Below are positions 46,157-55,403 of a stretch of 64,000 nucleotides of DNA, one piece after another. This DNA is from Planococcus sp. CP5-4_YE (GTDB lineage: Bacteria > Bacillota > Bacilli > Bacillales_A > Planococcaceae). The position numbers and the translations under genes are program-made. The stretch's first letter is position 1. Each line of letters opens with the position of its first letter. Location: assembly GCF_019042655.1 (NCBI RefSeq), contig NZ_JAHPZO010000003.1, positions 370,689-434,688 of the forward strand, written 5' to 3'. Under the pieces are notes generated by a model. It was not told the origin of the DNA. It was given only the letters and a program-made list of their open reading frames with translations, and did no database searches.

Positions 46157-47353
46157 TTATGCGTTCGCTTGTTGTTTCAAAGCATCCGCTTTGTCGGTAC
46201 GTTCCCACGGAAGATCGACATCCGTGCGTCCGAAATGGCCATAAGCCGCTGTTTGCTTGTAGATCGGGCGGCGCAAATCGAGCATTTTGATGATGCCCGC
46301 TGGACGCAAATCGAAATTCGCGCGTACCAGTTCGATGAATTTGTCTTCGCTGACTTTTCCTGTGCCGAACGTATCGACCGCAATCGAGACCGGATGGGCC
46401 ACGCCGATTGCGTAGGCAAGCTGCACTTCACATTTATCAGCAAGGCCAGAAGCGACAATATTCTTCGCCACATAACGTGCTGCATAAGCGCCGGAACGGT
46501 CGACTTTTGTCGCGTCTTTACCGGAGAAGGCACCACCGCCGTGTCGCGCGTAGCCGCCGTACGTATCGACGATGATTTTACGGCCCGTAAGACCGGCATC
46601 GCCTTGTGGTCCGCCGATGACGAAGCGGCCTGTCGGGTTGATGAAGTATTTCGTTTCAGCATCCAAAAGTTCAGCTGGCACAACTTCATTGATGACGTAT
46701 TCTTTCAAGTTGCGCTGGATTTGCTCCAACGATACTTCTGGATGATGCTGTGTCGAAATGACGATCGTATCGACACGCACAGGTTTATTGTTCTCATCAT
46801 ATTCAATCGTTACTTGTGTTTTTCCGTCTGGACGGAGATACGGCAAGATTTCTTCTTTGCGTACTTCTGCCAAGCGGCGTGCAAGTTTGTGGGCCAAGCT
46901 GATCGGCAATGGCATCAATTCTTCTGTTTCGTTTGACGCATACCCGAACATCAAGCCTTGGTCGCCTGCTCCGATTTCGTCCAATTCCTTATCGGTCATC
47001 TGGCCTTCACGCGCTTCGAGTGCCACGTTGACGCCTGCAGCGATATCTGCCGACTGCTCGTCGATCGCTGTCAATACTGCACTCGTCTCGGAATCGAATC
47101 CGTATTTTGCACGGGTATAGCCAATTTCTTTTACCGTTTGGCGAACGACTTTCGGGATGTCTACGTATGTAGATGTCGTGATTTCGCCAGCAACAAGGAC
47201 GAGTCCTGTCGTGACGGTCGTTTCGCATGCGACACGCGCATTCGGGTCTTCTGTTAGGATCGCATCCAGGATTGCGTCTGAAATTTGGTCGCAAATTTTA
47301 TCCGGATGGCCCTCTGTTACTGATTCTGATGTGAATAATCGACGGTTTGTCAA
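46157..47353 (-). CDS. metK: S-adenosylmethionine synthetase
   Basis: MetK, 398 residues, makes S-adenosylmethionine from methionine and ATP. Motifs: [32 protein letters not shown] and [16 protein letters not shown], plus [13 protein letters not shown] near the end. The start is TTG at 47353 ([10 protein letters not shown]) with AAGGAGG 8 bases away; the open frame upstream belongs to the leader and contains no conserved residues. Expression is controlled by the SAM-I riboswitch at 47490-47675, giving feedback by the product. Confidence 0.97.
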   Translation of the reverse strand: MTNRRLFTSESVTEGHPDKICDQISDAILDAILTEDPNARVACETTVTTGLVLVAGEITTSTYVDIPKVVRQTVKEIGYTRAKYGFDSETSAVLTAIDEQSADIAAGVNVALEAREGQMTDKELDEIGAGDQGLMFGYASNETEELMPLPISLAHKLARRLAEVRKEEILPYLRPDGKTQVTIEYDENNKPVRVDTIVISTQHHPEVSLEQIQRNLKEYVINEVVPAELLDAETKYFINPTGRFVIGGPQGDAGLTGRKIIVDTYGGYARHGGGAFSGKDATKVDRSGAYAARYVAKNIVASGLADKCEVQLAYAIGVAHPVSIAVDTFGTGKVSEDKFIELVRANFDLRPAGIIKMLDLRRPIYKQTAAYGHFGRTDVDLPWERTDKADALKQQANA

Positions 47354-47393
47354 AAAAAGTTCCTCCTTATATCCTGCGAGATTGCTCTCGAAA

Positions 47394-47422
47394 TTGATAC
47401 GGTACTCATTTTCCCATGTCAA
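47394..47422 (-). promoter_or_regulatory. Possible second metK promoter downstream of the riboswitch
   Basis: Minus strand perfect TTGACA (47422-47417), 17-base spacer, TATCAA (47399-47394). It lies between the riboswitch terminator and the metK start, so it would bypass SAM control. Confidence 0.4.
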
Positions 47423-47489
47423 GTCCGTTTCCGTTTAAGGAATTGAACTTCCAGCTTTTTCAGCCTGCACACGAGGATTAAGGGCATTC

Positions 47490-47675
47490 CAAAAAAAAAT
47501 CCCTTCTCTCATCTTAATACATGAGGAAAGGAATAATCATCATAAGCACCTTTCACTCTTATCGTCCAAGGCATTCGCCTTGCTTCAGGTTGGGCACCAT
47601 CGCTGCAAAACAGCAGGTTGCCGGGTTTCATTGGGCCTGCACCCTCCACCAGCTCGGAATAAGAGTATCCGTTCA
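47490..47675 (-). promoter_or_regulatory. SAM-I riboswitch (S-box) with terminator, metK leader
   Basis: Minus strand 47672-47552 has the S-box pattern: P1 strand ACTCTTAT, CCGAGCTGGTGGAGGG, GGCCCAATGAAACCCGGCAACC, ATGGTGCCAA-type segment, CTGAAGC, and the closing P1 strand ATAAGAGT. A terminator follows (CCTTTCCTCAT...ATGAGAGAAGGG then nine T, 47533-47491). A small open frame across this region is not a gene. Confidence 0.95.
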
Positions 47676-47682
47676 ATTTCCC

Positions 47683-47711
47683 ATCATACGGAATGCAGCA
47701 AGTACTGTCAA
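47683..47711 (-). promoter_or_regulatory. metK riboswitch promoter
   Basis: Minus strand TTGACA (47711-47706), 17-base spacer, TATGAT (47688-47683); transcription would begin right at the riboswitch. Confidence 0.8.
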
Positions 47712-47813
47712 CGTTTTTACCGGAAACGATTATCAGACTTTTAAGCGTGCATCTTTTTTTCCTATATGAATGAACACAAATCATCAACATTGACAGATTT
47801 CTAGTTAATAGTA

Positions 47814-47841
47814 TAGACTAATCGCATCAATGTGTTATACT
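47814..47841 (+). promoter_or_regulatory. pckA promoter with CcpN-like operator on the -10
   Basis: TAGACT (47814-47819), 16-base spacer, TATACT (47836-47841). The sequence TGTGTTATACT at 47831-47841 fits the CcpN consensus TRTGHYATAYW at every position and overlaps the -10 box. CcpN represses pckA on glycolytic sugars in B. subtilis. Confidence 0.6.
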
Positions 47842-47903
47842 AATGTTCGAATATACATCTTCCCCATTCATTTGGGAATAAACGAAAAGGAAGGTACATA
47901 TAT

Positions 47904-49493
47904 ATGACTTCAGTGAACCTAGCAAATGATTTGAAAGAGCTTTTGAACGGCTCGAATATCAATATGCAATTATCCGTTCCCCAATTGGTGGAAGCTGCTA
48001 CATCCCGTGGGGAGGCAGTTTTGACGCGTGAAGGCGCTGTCAAAGCGGAAACTGGCAAATATACTGGCCGTTCGCCTAAAGACAAGTATATGGTAGACGA
48101 GACGATTTCAAAAGACAAAATTGATTGGGGCAATGTCAACCGCCCAATTTCCGCTGATATCTTTGAAAACCTATACGCTAAAGTCATCAATCATTTGAAA
48201 GAAAAGGACGCTTTGTACGTCTTCAAAGGTTTTGCCGGTGCAGATCCTGAATCACGCCTTGCGATTCAGACAATCAATGAATATGCATGGCACAACCTGT
48301 TCGCGCATCAATTATTCATCCGCCCGACTGCGGAAGAATTGAAGGCGCATGAAGCTGAATTCACTGTCGTTTACGCCCCAACGTTCCACGCAGATCCTGC
48401 GGTGGACGGAACGGATTCCGAAACCTTCATCATCGTTTCGATGGAAAAGAAAATCATCTTGATCGGCGGTACGGAATACGCAGGCGAAATGAAGAAATCC
48501 ATCTTCTCGATCATGAACTACATCCTTCCTGAAAAAGGCATCCTGCCAATGCACTGCTCAGCGAACGTCGGTAAAAACGACGATGTCGCTTTGTTCTTCG
48601 GCCTATCGGGCACAGGAAAAACGACATTGTCGGCTGACGAAGACCGCAAATTGATCGGCGACGATGAGCACGGCTGGTCCGATAACGGCGTCTTCAATAT
48701 CGAAGGCGGCTGCTATGCGAAAACAATCAACTTGTCACGTGAAAACGAACCACAAATTTTCGATGCCATCCGTTTTGGCTCAGTGCTTGAAAACGTAGTC
48801 GTTGATGAAGATACCCGCATTCCTGATTACGATGACGGATCGTTGACAGAAAACACGCGTGCAGCATACCCGATCGATGCCATCGATAATATCGTCGTCC
48901 CGTCTGTTGCAGGTCATCCGAAAACGATCGTCTTCTTGACGGCTGACGCATTCGGAGTCTTGCCTCCAATCAGCAAATTGACGAAAGAACAGGCGATGTA
49001 CCACTTCCTAAGTGGCTATACATCGAAACTTGCCGGCACAGAGCGCGGCATCACCTCACCAGAAGCGACATTCTCGACGTGCTTCGGCTCACCGTTCCTT
49101 CCGCTTCACGCGACCGTATACGCGGAAATGCTCGGCGATAAAATCGATGAGCACGGTGCAGACGTCTATCTCGTTAATACTGGCTGGACTGGCGGCATCT
49201 ACGGCGTCGGAAGCCGCATGAAACTGTCCTACACACGCACAATGGTGCGCGCGGCGATCCGCGGCGACTTGAACGGCGTGGAGATGGAACATGAATCGGT
49301 CTTCGGCTTGAACATGCCAAAAGAAATTCCTGGCGTTCCGACTGAAGTATTGAACCCGCGCAATGCATGGGCTGATAAAGAAGCTTATGACCAAAAAGCA
49401 CAGGAATTGGCGAAGAAGTTCAAAGATAACTTCGAAAAATTCGGCACTGTGGATGCTGGCATTAGCCAAAAAGGCGGTCCTACCCATAATTGA
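47904..49493 (+). CDS. pckA: Phosphoenolpyruvate carboxykinase (ATP)
   Basis: PckA, 529 residues, converts oxaloacetate and ATP to phosphoenolpyruvate, the entry to gluconeogenesis. Kinase-1a loop [13 protein letters not shown] near residue 235, substrate motif [13 protein letters not shown] near 52, [24 protein letters not shown] near 252 and the conserved [17 protein letters not shown] region. AAAGGAAGG precedes the ATG by 9 bases. It is divergent from metK across a 550-base regulatory region. The companion acetate genes (acsA-acuABC) lie 39 kb away. Confidence 0.97.
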   Translation: MTSVNLANDLKELLNGSNINMQLSVPQLVEAATSRGEAVLTREGAVKAETGKYTGRSPKDKYMVDETISKDKIDWGNVNRPISADIFENLYAKVINHLKEKDALYVFKGFAGADPESRLAIQTINEYAWHNLFAHQLFIRPTAEELKAHEAEFTVVYAPTFHADPAVDGTDSETFIIVSMEKKIILIGGTEYAGEMKKSIFSIMNYILPEKGILPMHCSANVGKNDDVALFFGLSGTGKTTLSADEDRKLIGDDEHGWSDNGVFNIEGGCYAKTINLSRENEPQIFDAIRFGSVLENVVVDEDTRIPDYDDGSLTENTRAAYPIDAIDNIVVPSVAGHPKTIVFLTADAFGVLPPISKLTKEQAMYHFLSGYTSKLAGTERGITSPEATFSTCFGSPFLPLHATVYAEMLGDKIDEHGADVYLVNTGWTGGIYGVGSRMKLSYTRTMVRAAIRGDLNGVEMEHESVFGLNMPKEIPGVPTEVLNPRNAWADKEAYDQKAQELAKKFKDNFEKFGTVDAGISQKGGPTHN

Positions 49494-49500
49494 TCCATCA

Positions 49501-49547
49501 TAAAAGGACGAAGAGAAATGAACTATTTCTCTTCGTCCTTTTTTTGA
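49501..49547. terminator. pckA terminator
   Basis: AAAAGGACGAAGAGAAAT - GAACT - ATTTCTCTTCGTCCTTTTTTT, a perfect long stem with T-run. Confidence 0.94.
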
Positions 49548-49601
49548 TTTCACTTTCATACACCGCGCTTAGCCTTTAGCCTTTGTTTGATTAAGACCAG
49601 C

Positions 49602-50399
49602 TTAGGTTAAATATTCTTTGTGCTTCTCCTGCTCTTTCATCCATACCGTCAGCGCCTTTGCGGTTTTGCGATTTGCCGTAGGAGGGAAAAAATGTGTGTA
49701 TTCCGGGAAATACCAAGTTTCATACGGCTGATGATTGAGCTGCAACGCTTCTTCCAACAAAAAGGCTTGCTGGGGCGAAACATTGTCGTCTTTCAAGCCA
49801 TGAATGATCAGGTAAACGGCATCGCTTTCCCCGATGCGCATGAGTGGGTTGCGCTCCTCATATGCTGGAAGCGCAGTATTCGGCGTCCCGCCGTAAAGAC
49901 GTTTCATCATACGGCGCATATCCAGCCTCTCTTTGTACGTCAGCACCGTATCCGTAACGCCTGCCCACGTCACCACAGAACAAATATCGCTTCTCAGCAC
50001 CGCGGTCCACAGCGCCATAATGCCCCCTCTTGAAAATGCCAGCAAATGCACTGGCCCTGCACTGAATTTTTTCAGCACTTCCACGGCATTCACGGCATCA
50101 TAGCGGTCGTCGCCTGCAAACTCATCTTTTCCTTCGCCGCCGCGATTGCCGCGGTAGTAAGGGGCGAAAACGGTAAATCCCATTCCCGCAAATTGAGCGA
50201 TCCGTGCCGGCCGCACCATGCCGATGGACTGGATGCCACCGCGCAAGTACAAGATTCCACTCTCGGCATCATCTGTTTTCGGCTGCGCCAGTAAGCCTTT
50301 AATACGCAAGCCTTCAGACCAATACGTCACTTCCCGCAAGCGCACGTTCGGATTCGGTGACGGATACCATCTCATTGATTCAATATCACCATTTTTCAA
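49602..50399 (-). CDS. ytmA: YtmA, S9-type alpha/beta hydrolase
   Basis: A 265-residue prolyl-oligopeptidase-type (S9) hydrolase close to B. subtilis YtmA. The serine elbow is intact (LLAFSRGGIMAL near residue 130), Asp in IHGLKDDNVSPQQ and His in EYTHFFPPTANR complete the triad. ILYLRGGIQSIGMVRPARI and APYYRGNRGGEGKDEFAGDD are family marks. Substrate unknown. AGAAGGTGA lies 6 bases before a TTG at 50399, inside ytkD, so I use that start; an ATG at 50375 is the alternative. It overlaps ytkD by 14 bases. Confidence 0.88.
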   Translation of the reverse strand: MKNGDIESMRWYPSPNPNVRLREVTYWSEGLRIKGLLAQPKTDDAESGILYLRGGIQSIGMVRPARIAQFAGMGFTVFAPYYRGNRGGEGKDEFAGDDRYDAVNAVEVLKKFSAGPVHLLAFSRGGIMALWTAVLRSDICSVVTWAGVTDTVLTYKERLDMRRMMKRLYGGTPNTALPAYEERNPLMRIGESDAVYLIIHGLKDDNVSPQQAFLLEEALQLNHQPYETWYFPEYTHFFPPTANRKTAKALTVWMKEQEKHKEYLT

Positions 50400-50838
50400 C
50401 AGTCTTCACCTTCTCTATAATCGCTTCCATGCCCACGTCACGCATCAGGAAGCTGTAATTTTCATCGATCACAAGTTCAGGCACCAGCACCGGGCCGTCA
50501 GTTTCCATCCACTTCACTTGCTTGATGTCCTCAATAGTGGCTGTAAATACCGTTTTGCTGAAAGCTTTATCGGTATAAACCGTATATTCTGCTAGCCATT
50601 TTAATTTATTCACGCTGGCTCCAGTTTCTTCGAATACTTCCCGCTTCGCCGCCTCGTCGAGCGATTCGCCTGGTTCGGCTTTGCCACCGGGAAATTCAAG
50701 TCCGCGCACGGAATGCCTCGTCAACAGCCAGTTTCCGTTATACTTTGCTATGACCAGCACATGCCGGCTTTCAATTTGTGACTGTCCTTTTTCAAAAAAT
50801 AAATGGCAATTACAGCCGTTCAAGTCTTTATATTCCAT
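50386..50838 (-). CDS. ytkD: Nudix nucleoside triphosphatase YtkD
   Basis: YtkD, 150 residues, a Nudix hydrolase; the B. subtilis enzyme cleaves oxidised nucleotides such as 8-oxo-dGTP and can process mRNA 5' ends. The Nudix box is complete: GGKAEPGESLDEAAKREVFEETGA with the REVFEETG core (quoted motif GX5EX7REUXEEXGU). GGGAGG precedes the ATG at 50838 (MEYKDLNGCN). It overlaps ytmA downstream and lies 67 bases after dps. Confidence 0.93.
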   Translation of the reverse strand: MEYKDLNGCNCHLFFEKGQSQIESRHVLVIAKYNGNWLLTRHSVRGLEFPGGKAEPGESLDEAAKREVFEETGASVNKLKWLAEYTVYTDKAFSKTVFTATIEDIKQVKWMETDGPVLVPELVIDENYSFLMRDVGMEAIIEKVKTVEKW

Positions 50839-50905
50839 CAAACAACCTCCCGGCTTCAGAAAAAGCGTACAACCGGCTAACGGTCGTACGCCCATTTCTT
50901 CTATT

Positions 50906-51352
50906 TTACTTCTTTTCGCCGAGAAATGCAGACAGCATCCAAGAATGCTTCTCTAAGTTTTGATGGATGGCATTCAGCATATCCTCTGTCATGTCATCGC
51001 CGTCTTCAGCAGCAAGTTCCATGCCCTTTTTCAAGGATTTCATGATCTTGTCGTAATCGGAAACGATGGTATCGACCATCTGCTCCGCGCTCTCGCTGCT
51101 GGTCGCTTCATCTACGACCGATAGTTCCAGCTGCTCTTTCATTGTCGCTACCGGTTTGCCTCCAAGTGCCAGCAGGCGTTCCGCAATTTCATCCATATGA
51201 AGGGTCGCTTCGTTATACAGCTCTTCAAACTTTACATGCAAGGTAAAGAAAGATGGCCCTTTGACATACCAGTGGAAATTATGTAATTTCGTATAGACCA
51301 CTGACCATGTCGCGACTTGTACGTTTAATTCTTCATTCAATGCTGTTGACAC
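50906..51352 (-). CDS. dps: Dps family DNA-protecting ferritin
   Basis: Dps, 148 residues, forms a 12-subunit shell that oxidises and stores iron and protects DNA under stress. The ferroxidase ligands are in [18 protein letters not shown] and [23 protein letters not shown]. The start is GTG at 51352 with GGAGAGTGA upstream. A sigma-B-like promoter lies 45 bases before it, consistent with the sigma-B regulated dps next to ytkD in B. subtilis. Confidence 0.94.
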   Translation of the reverse strand: MSTALNEELNVQVATWSVVYTKLHNFHWYVKGPSFFTLHVKFEELYNEATLHMDEIAERLLALGGKPVATMKEQLELSVVDEATSSESAEQMVDTIVSDYDKIMKSLKKGMELAAEDGDDMTEDMLNAIHQNLEKHSWMLSAFLGEKK

Positions 51353-51396
51353 AATTCATCACTCTCCATTTTTTGATAAGCTCTTCTGCTTTATAA

Positions 51397-51422
51397 ATAC
51401 CTCTAAAAGCCCTACAATAAAC
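51397..51422 (-). promoter_or_regulatory. Sigma-B-like promoter of dps
   Basis: Minus strand GTTTAT (51422-51417), 14-base spacer, AGGTAT (51402-51397); one mismatch per box from GTTTAA / GGGTAT. Confidence 0.55.
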
Positions 51423-51463
51423 ATCAACGAACCGCAACCAAACAAGAAAAGAGTGGAATCACG

Positions 51464-51694
51464 ATGAAAACTGCATTAGTGAAGCTGTTCCGTTTTTATC
51501 AACGCTTCATCTCCCCGCTGTCGCCGCCAAGCTGCAGATTCTACCCGACTTGCTCCCATTACGGGATCGAAGCGGTGGAAAAACATGGCGCATTAAAAGG
51601 TGGCTATCTCGCCATGCGCCGCATATTGAGCTGCCACCCATTTCATAAAGGCGGAGTGGATTTTGTCCCGGAAGAATGGCCCCCTAAAAAATAG
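51464..51694 (+). CDS. yidD: Membrane protein insertion efficiency factor YidD (YtjA)
   Basis: A 76-residue YidD protein. The family motif [20 protein letters not shown] and [20 protein letters not shown] with its paired cysteines, then [15 protein letters not shown], covers the whole protein. It has an amphipathic N-terminal helix for membrane association and is thought to aid YidC-dependent membrane protein insertion. AAGAGTGG precedes the ATG. Monocistronic. Confidence 0.93.
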   Translation: MKTALVKLFRFYQRFISPLSPPSCRFYPTCSHYGIEAVEKHGALKGGYLAMRRILSCHPFHKGGVDFVPEEWPPKK

Positions 51695-51707
51695 GCGGGT
51701 TTTTTTC

Positions 51708-51736
51708 TTGTGTTCATGAAGATTCTATTGTATGAT
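51708..51736 (+). promoter_or_regulatory. Probable znuA promoter
   Basis: TTGTGT (51708-51713), 17-base spacer, TATGAT (51731-51736), with the Zur-like box immediately downstream. Confidence 0.45.
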
Positions 51737-51749
51737 TCTAAGAGTCAAT

Positions 51750-51770
51750 AAAACGTAACGATTACATTTT
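51750..51770 (+). promoter_or_regulatory. Zur-like operator before znuA
   Basis: AAAACGTAACGATTACATTTT matches the Bacillus Zur box AAATCGTAATNATTACGATTT at 16 of 20 defined positions and is nearly palindromic. It lies just downstream of the promoter candidate and 33 bases before the znuA ATG. Confidence 0.6.
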
Positions 51771-51802
51771 ATGAACTCACATCAAACTTGGAGGGACATT
51801 TT

Positions 51803-52861
51803 ATGAAGAAACTAGCATTATTTGCAGGTATAGCACTTATTTTATTATTGGCCGCATGCGGCAGCGACACAGAAACCGACAGCGGGGCTGAAAGTGAAAC
51901 GGCGGAAGGGAAACTTGATGTATATGCGACCGTTTACCCGCTCGTCTATTTTACAGAACGCATCGGCGGCGAGCGTGTTGACGTCAAGTCGGTATACCCG
52001 GCTGGTGCCAATGAACACAGCTTTGAACCGACCCAAAAAGACATGATCAATATGGCGGATGCCGACCTGCTCTTCTATGTCGGTTTAGGGCTTGAAGGCT
52101 TTATCGACAGCGCACAGGAAACGCTGCAAAATGAAGACCTCGAATTTGTCGCTACAGCAGATAGCATCACGGATGAACGACTCGAAGCTGCTGCTGGTGA
52201 ACAAGCCGAGGCCCACAGTGAAGACGAGCATGGGCATGAAGAGGAAGATGCTCATGAAGAAGACGAACATGCTCATGAAGAAGGGCATGATGAAGAGGCA
52301 AGCCATGAGGAAGAAGGTCACGAAGGCCATGACCACGGCTCCACCGATCCACACGTCTGGATCTCGCCAGTCTTGAGCCAAGAACTCGCCGCTTCTGTCC
52401 GTGATGCTCTAACGGAGAAAGATCCTGAAGGTGCGGAGGAATTCAACAAGAATTATGAAGAACTCGTCGCTGAACTAGAAGCGCTTGATGAATCGTTCCA
52501 AAACTTGGGCGAAAAAGTCGAACGCGACACCTTCTTTGTATCCCACTCAGCATTCGGCTATATTGCAGCACCATACGGTTTTGAACAAGTCGCTGTCGCA
52601 GGATTGAATAGCCAAGACGAACCGTCCCAGAAGGAACTCACGGAAATCGTCGACATGGCGCGTGAAAAGGATATTCAATACATCATTTTTGAACAAAATG
52701 TTTCGTCGAATTTGACGGAAGTCATCCAAAACGAAGTCGGCGCCGAAGCGATTGAAATGCATAACTTAGGTGTCCTGACACAGGAAGACATCGACAATGA
52801 CGAAACTTATTTCACCTTAATGGAAAAAAATCTCCAAGCACTGGAAACGGTCTTGAAATAA
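51803..52861 (+). CDS. znuA: Zinc ABC transporter substrate-binding lipoprotein
   Basis: A 352-residue cluster 9 metal-binding lipoprotein (ZnuA/AdcA type). Signal peptide with lipobox LLAAC at residues 1-19; the metal-site histidines lie in GANEHSFEPTQKD, DPHVWISP and SHSAFGY; between them is a His/Glu/Asp-rich loop (about residues 135-175, repeats of HEE and HAHEE) that is typical of zinc-specific members. GGAGGGAC precedes the ATG at 51803. No permease or ATPase gene is adjacent, so it must work with a transporter encoded elsewhere. Zinc control is suggested by the Zur-like box. Confidence 0.92.
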   Translation: MKKLALFAGIALILLLAACGSDTETDSGAESETAEGKLDVYATVYPLVYFTERIGGERVDVKSVYPAGANEHSFEPTQKDMINMADADLLFYVGLGLEGFIDSAQETLQNEDLEFVATADSITDERLEAAAGEQAEAHSEDEHGHEEEDAHEEDEHAHEEGHDEEASHEEEGHEGHDHGSTDPHVWISPVLSQELAASVRDALTEKDPEGAEEFNKNYEELVAELEALDESFQNLGEKVERDTFFVSHSAFGYIAAPYGFEQVAVAGLNSQDEPSQKELTEIVDMAREKDIQYIIFEQNVSSNLTEVIQNEVGAEAIEMHNLGVLTQEDIDNDETYFTLMEKNLQALETVLK

Positions 52862-52893
52862 CAAAAACTCGCCGAATAATCGGCGAGTTTTTA
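52862..52893. terminator. Bidirectional terminator between znuA and menC
   Basis: AAAAACTCGCCGA - ATAA - TCGGCGAGTTTTT, a perfect 13-bp stem. Confidence 0.93.
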
Positions 52894-53952
52894 TATTTTA
52901 AGTTCGTACCCGATGCCTGGGCTGTCGCTTAGCTTGATTTCCCCGTTCTCCACACGGATTTCTGGAGAAATGATATCTGTCTGCCAAAAATAAGTTGAGT
53001 CTGAAAAATCACCTGTCAGTTTCACTTCCGGCAGCGAGGCAAGCGCCAGATTATGCGCCTTGGATATGCCGAACTCGATCATGCCACCGACCCACATCCC
53101 GATCTGTTCATTTCTGCAGAACTCGACAACTTTCAAGGTTTCAGTCCAGCCGCCGAGACGCCCCATCTTCAAGACAACAATATCCCCCGCTTGCTGCTCC
53201 GCCATGCGTTTTACGTCTTCGAGACTATGGATGCTTTCATCCAGGCAGATTGGCGTTGTCATGTTTGACCGCGCCATCCGGTGGGCTTCCCACTCTTGTT
53301 CTCCGTAAGGCTGTTCAATTAGCGCGAAACCCGCCTCGTCAAATGTCAGCAACTCTTCCAAAGCGCGTCCCGAAAAACTGCCATTGGCATCGGCATAGAA
53401 CGAGATCTCTGGATTAGACGCAACAAGCTTTTTCAATAAAGCCGCATTCGAATCAGGCGAAATCTTCAGTTTGATGCGCCGGTACCCACTGCCGATCGCC
53501 ATCTTGACATTCCGGAACAATTCATCGCTCTTTCCTGCGACGACTACGCCGGCAGGAATCGAAGCAGAGACACCGCCGACAAATTCATACAAGGGCACAG
53601 CATTCCGCTTGGCAAATAAATCCCATACAGCCATTTCCACAGCCGCTTTTGCCATATGATTGCCTTTGACTTTTGAAAATAAACGCGCCGCCTCAGCCGG
53701 TTGCTCCAATTGCTCATCTATCAAGAGCGGGGCCAACACCTGCTCCATCACAAAACGGCTGCCTGTCACGGTTTCTTCTGTATACCAAGGCGTATCGAAT
53801 GCGACACATTCGCCGTAACCCTCTCGCCCTTCAGCGTCTCGGACAACTACCACCGTCACTTCCCGTTTCTCGACTTTCTGCAATATAGTAATGAAGGGCT
53901 GGTTCAATTGCTGTTTCACTTTGTGGAATTCAATGCCGGCAATTACAGCCAT
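52891..53952 (-). CDS. menC: o-Succinylbenzoate synthase
   Basis: MenC, 353 residues, enolase-superfamily enzyme that dehydrates SHCHC to o-succinylbenzoate in menaquinone synthesis. Catalytic lysine in YRRIKLKISP (KxK), metal ligands in SFYADANGSF, LIEQP and CLDESI, and the second lysine in VVLKMGRLGGW. Many such proteins also racemise N-acyl amino acids. Its start overlaps the menE stop by 10 bases, with GAAGGGAA inside menE. Last gene of the men operon. Confidence 0.94.
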   Translation of the reverse strand: MAVIAGIEFHKVKQQLNQPFITILQKVEKREVTVVVVRDAEGREGYGECVAFDTPWYTEETVTGSRFVMEQVLAPLLIDEQLEQPAEAARLFSKVKGNHMAKAAVEMAVWDLFAKRNAVPLYEFVGGVSASIPAGVVVAGKSDELFRNVKMAIGSGYRRIKLKISPDSNAALLKKLVASNPEISFYADANGSFSGRALEELLTFDEAGFALIEQPYGEQEWEAHRMARSNMTTPICLDESIHSLEDVKRMAEQQAGDIVVLKMGRLGGWTETLKVVEFCRNEQIGMWVGGMIEFGISKAHNLALASLPEVKLTGDFSDSTYFWQTDIISPEIRVENGEIKLSDSPGIGYELKI

Positions 53953-55373
53953 GTCTTCAATTCCCTTCTGAGCAGTTTATTCGAGGCATTCCGCGGCAAC
54001 TCATCCACTATGCGAAATAATTTCGGTACTTTATAGCCAGCCAGCTGTCCCCGGCAAAATCCCTCTAGCTCATCCACTGCTTGTAGATCATCGAGCACGA
54101 CAAAAGCTGCCGGCACTTCCCCCCATGTGCTGTCCGCCATCGCGCAAACCCCGGCTTCCCGTACGGATGGATGGGCCATCAACACTTTCTCGATTTCTGC
54201 CGGATAGACGTTCTCCCCGCCGGAAACGAGCAAATCCGAGCGTCTGTCAACAACGAATAAAAATCCTTCTGCATCCAAATACCCGATATCCCCGGTTGCT
54301 AGCCAGCCATCTTTTTGCACGTCCCGGTCTTCGAATTTGCCGATATAGCCAGGTGTCACTTGAGGCCCTTTGATAAGAATCTCTCCCGCTTCCCCTGTCT
54401 TTGCCCCATCAATTTTTACCTGATATAAAAATAGCGGCTTACCAGCAGAACCGTTTTTCGTTTTCGCATCAGCCGGATGCAAAGTCGTCGTCTGCGAAGA
54501 CGTTTCGGTCATGCCGTAAGTTTGGAGCACTTGAATGCCATGCGCTTCCGCACGCTGCAAATAAGAAACCGGTACCGGGCCGCCGCCTGCAAGAACTTGC
54601 TTAAAACGCGGGGACACGCGCAGTTGCCGCTGCTTGATTTCCCGCAATACTTGGTCAAGCGTGACAGCGACCACCGAACTATGCGTCACTTGCCCTTTAC
54701 ATAATTCATCCGCACACGCCGCAGCGTCAAATTTCTCATAAAGCCGGACACCCATTCCATAGACTAGCGAACGCATTAAAATCGAGAACCCGCTGATATG
54801 GAATAAAGGCACTGTGCATAGCCAGACATCGTCAGGAGACACACCCAAATTCAGCGCAGAAGACACCGCGCTCGAAAAATGGTTTTCAGCAGTCTGCCTG
54901 ACCCCTTTCGGATTTCCCGTCGTTCCCGATGTATACATGATCGACACGGTCCGGTCTTTCGCCCATTCTGCCTGCAAATTAAAGTCCACAGATGGCGCCT
55001 GCCCCAATTGTTCAAAAGAAACCGGCTGCGATGCCGCCACTTTTTCGAATAACTCAGCACCGACGAATACTTGGTCCACCTTTGCATCTTCAATCTGATA
55101 CACCAGTTCTGCTCCGGCCAGCCGTTCATTGAGCATGACCATTTCACAGCCGATATGCAGGCAGCCGTAAATGACAAATACAGCTTCAGCATTCGATTTA
55201 GCGAGCAAAGCGACACGCGAATGCTCTGTAATGCCAAAATGCGCCAGCTTTCCGGCATAATCGAGTGCGATCTTGTTCACCTCTGCAAAAGTCCATTCTT
55301 CCTCGCCGAACGATAAAGCCAATTGATTTCCCGTCAAATAAGCGCGCTGCGAAAGCCAATTCGGATAAGTCAT
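53943..55373 (-). CDS. menE: o-Succinylbenzoate--CoA ligase
   Basis: MenE, 476 residues, an ANL-superfamily ligase that activates o-succinylbenzoate to its CoA ester. Motifs: SIMYTSGTTGNPKGV near residue 150, TYGMTETSSQ near 285, ATGDIGYLD and the terminal PRNASNKLLRRELK with the catalytic Lys. AAAGGA lies 8 bases before the ATG at 55373. It is separated from menB by a hairpin with T-run (55404-55442), yet overlaps menC. Confidence 0.95.
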   Translation of the reverse strand: MTYPNWLSQRAYLTGNQLALSFGEEEWTFAEVNKIALDYAGKLAHFGITEHSRVALLAKSNAEAVFVIYGCLHIGCEMVMLNERLAGAELVYQIEDAKVDQVFVGAELFEKVAASQPVSFEQLGQAPSVDFNLQAEWAKDRTVSIMYTSGTTGNPKGVRQTAENHFSSAVSSALNLGVSPDDVWLCTVPLFHISGFSILMRSLVYGMGVRLYEKFDAAACADELCKGQVTHSSVVAVTLDQVLREIKQRQLRVSPRFKQVLAGGGPVPVSYLQRAEAHGIQVLQTYGMTETSSQTTTLHPADAKTKNGSAGKPLFLYQVKIDGAKTGEAGEILIKGPQVTPGYIGKFEDRDVQKDGWLATGDIGYLDAEGFLFVVDRRSDLLVSGGENVYPAEIEKVLMAHPSVREAGVCAMADSTWGEVPAAFVVLDDLQAVDELEGFCRGQLAGYKVPKLFRIVDELPRNASNKLLRRELKTWL

Positions 55374-55403
55374 TTTCAAAATCCTTTCTTTTACAGTTAA
55401 TCG

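Noticed and set aside
47354..47422. N-terminal extension of MetK (23 more codons in frame)
   Set aside because: The strong AAGGAGG site is 8 bases before the TTG at 47353, homologues begin there, and the extension is part of the leader.
47509..47790. 93-codon open frame on the minus strand upstream of metK
   Set aside because: It lies entirely over the SAM-I riboswitch, its terminator and promoter, and lacks a ribosome-binding site.
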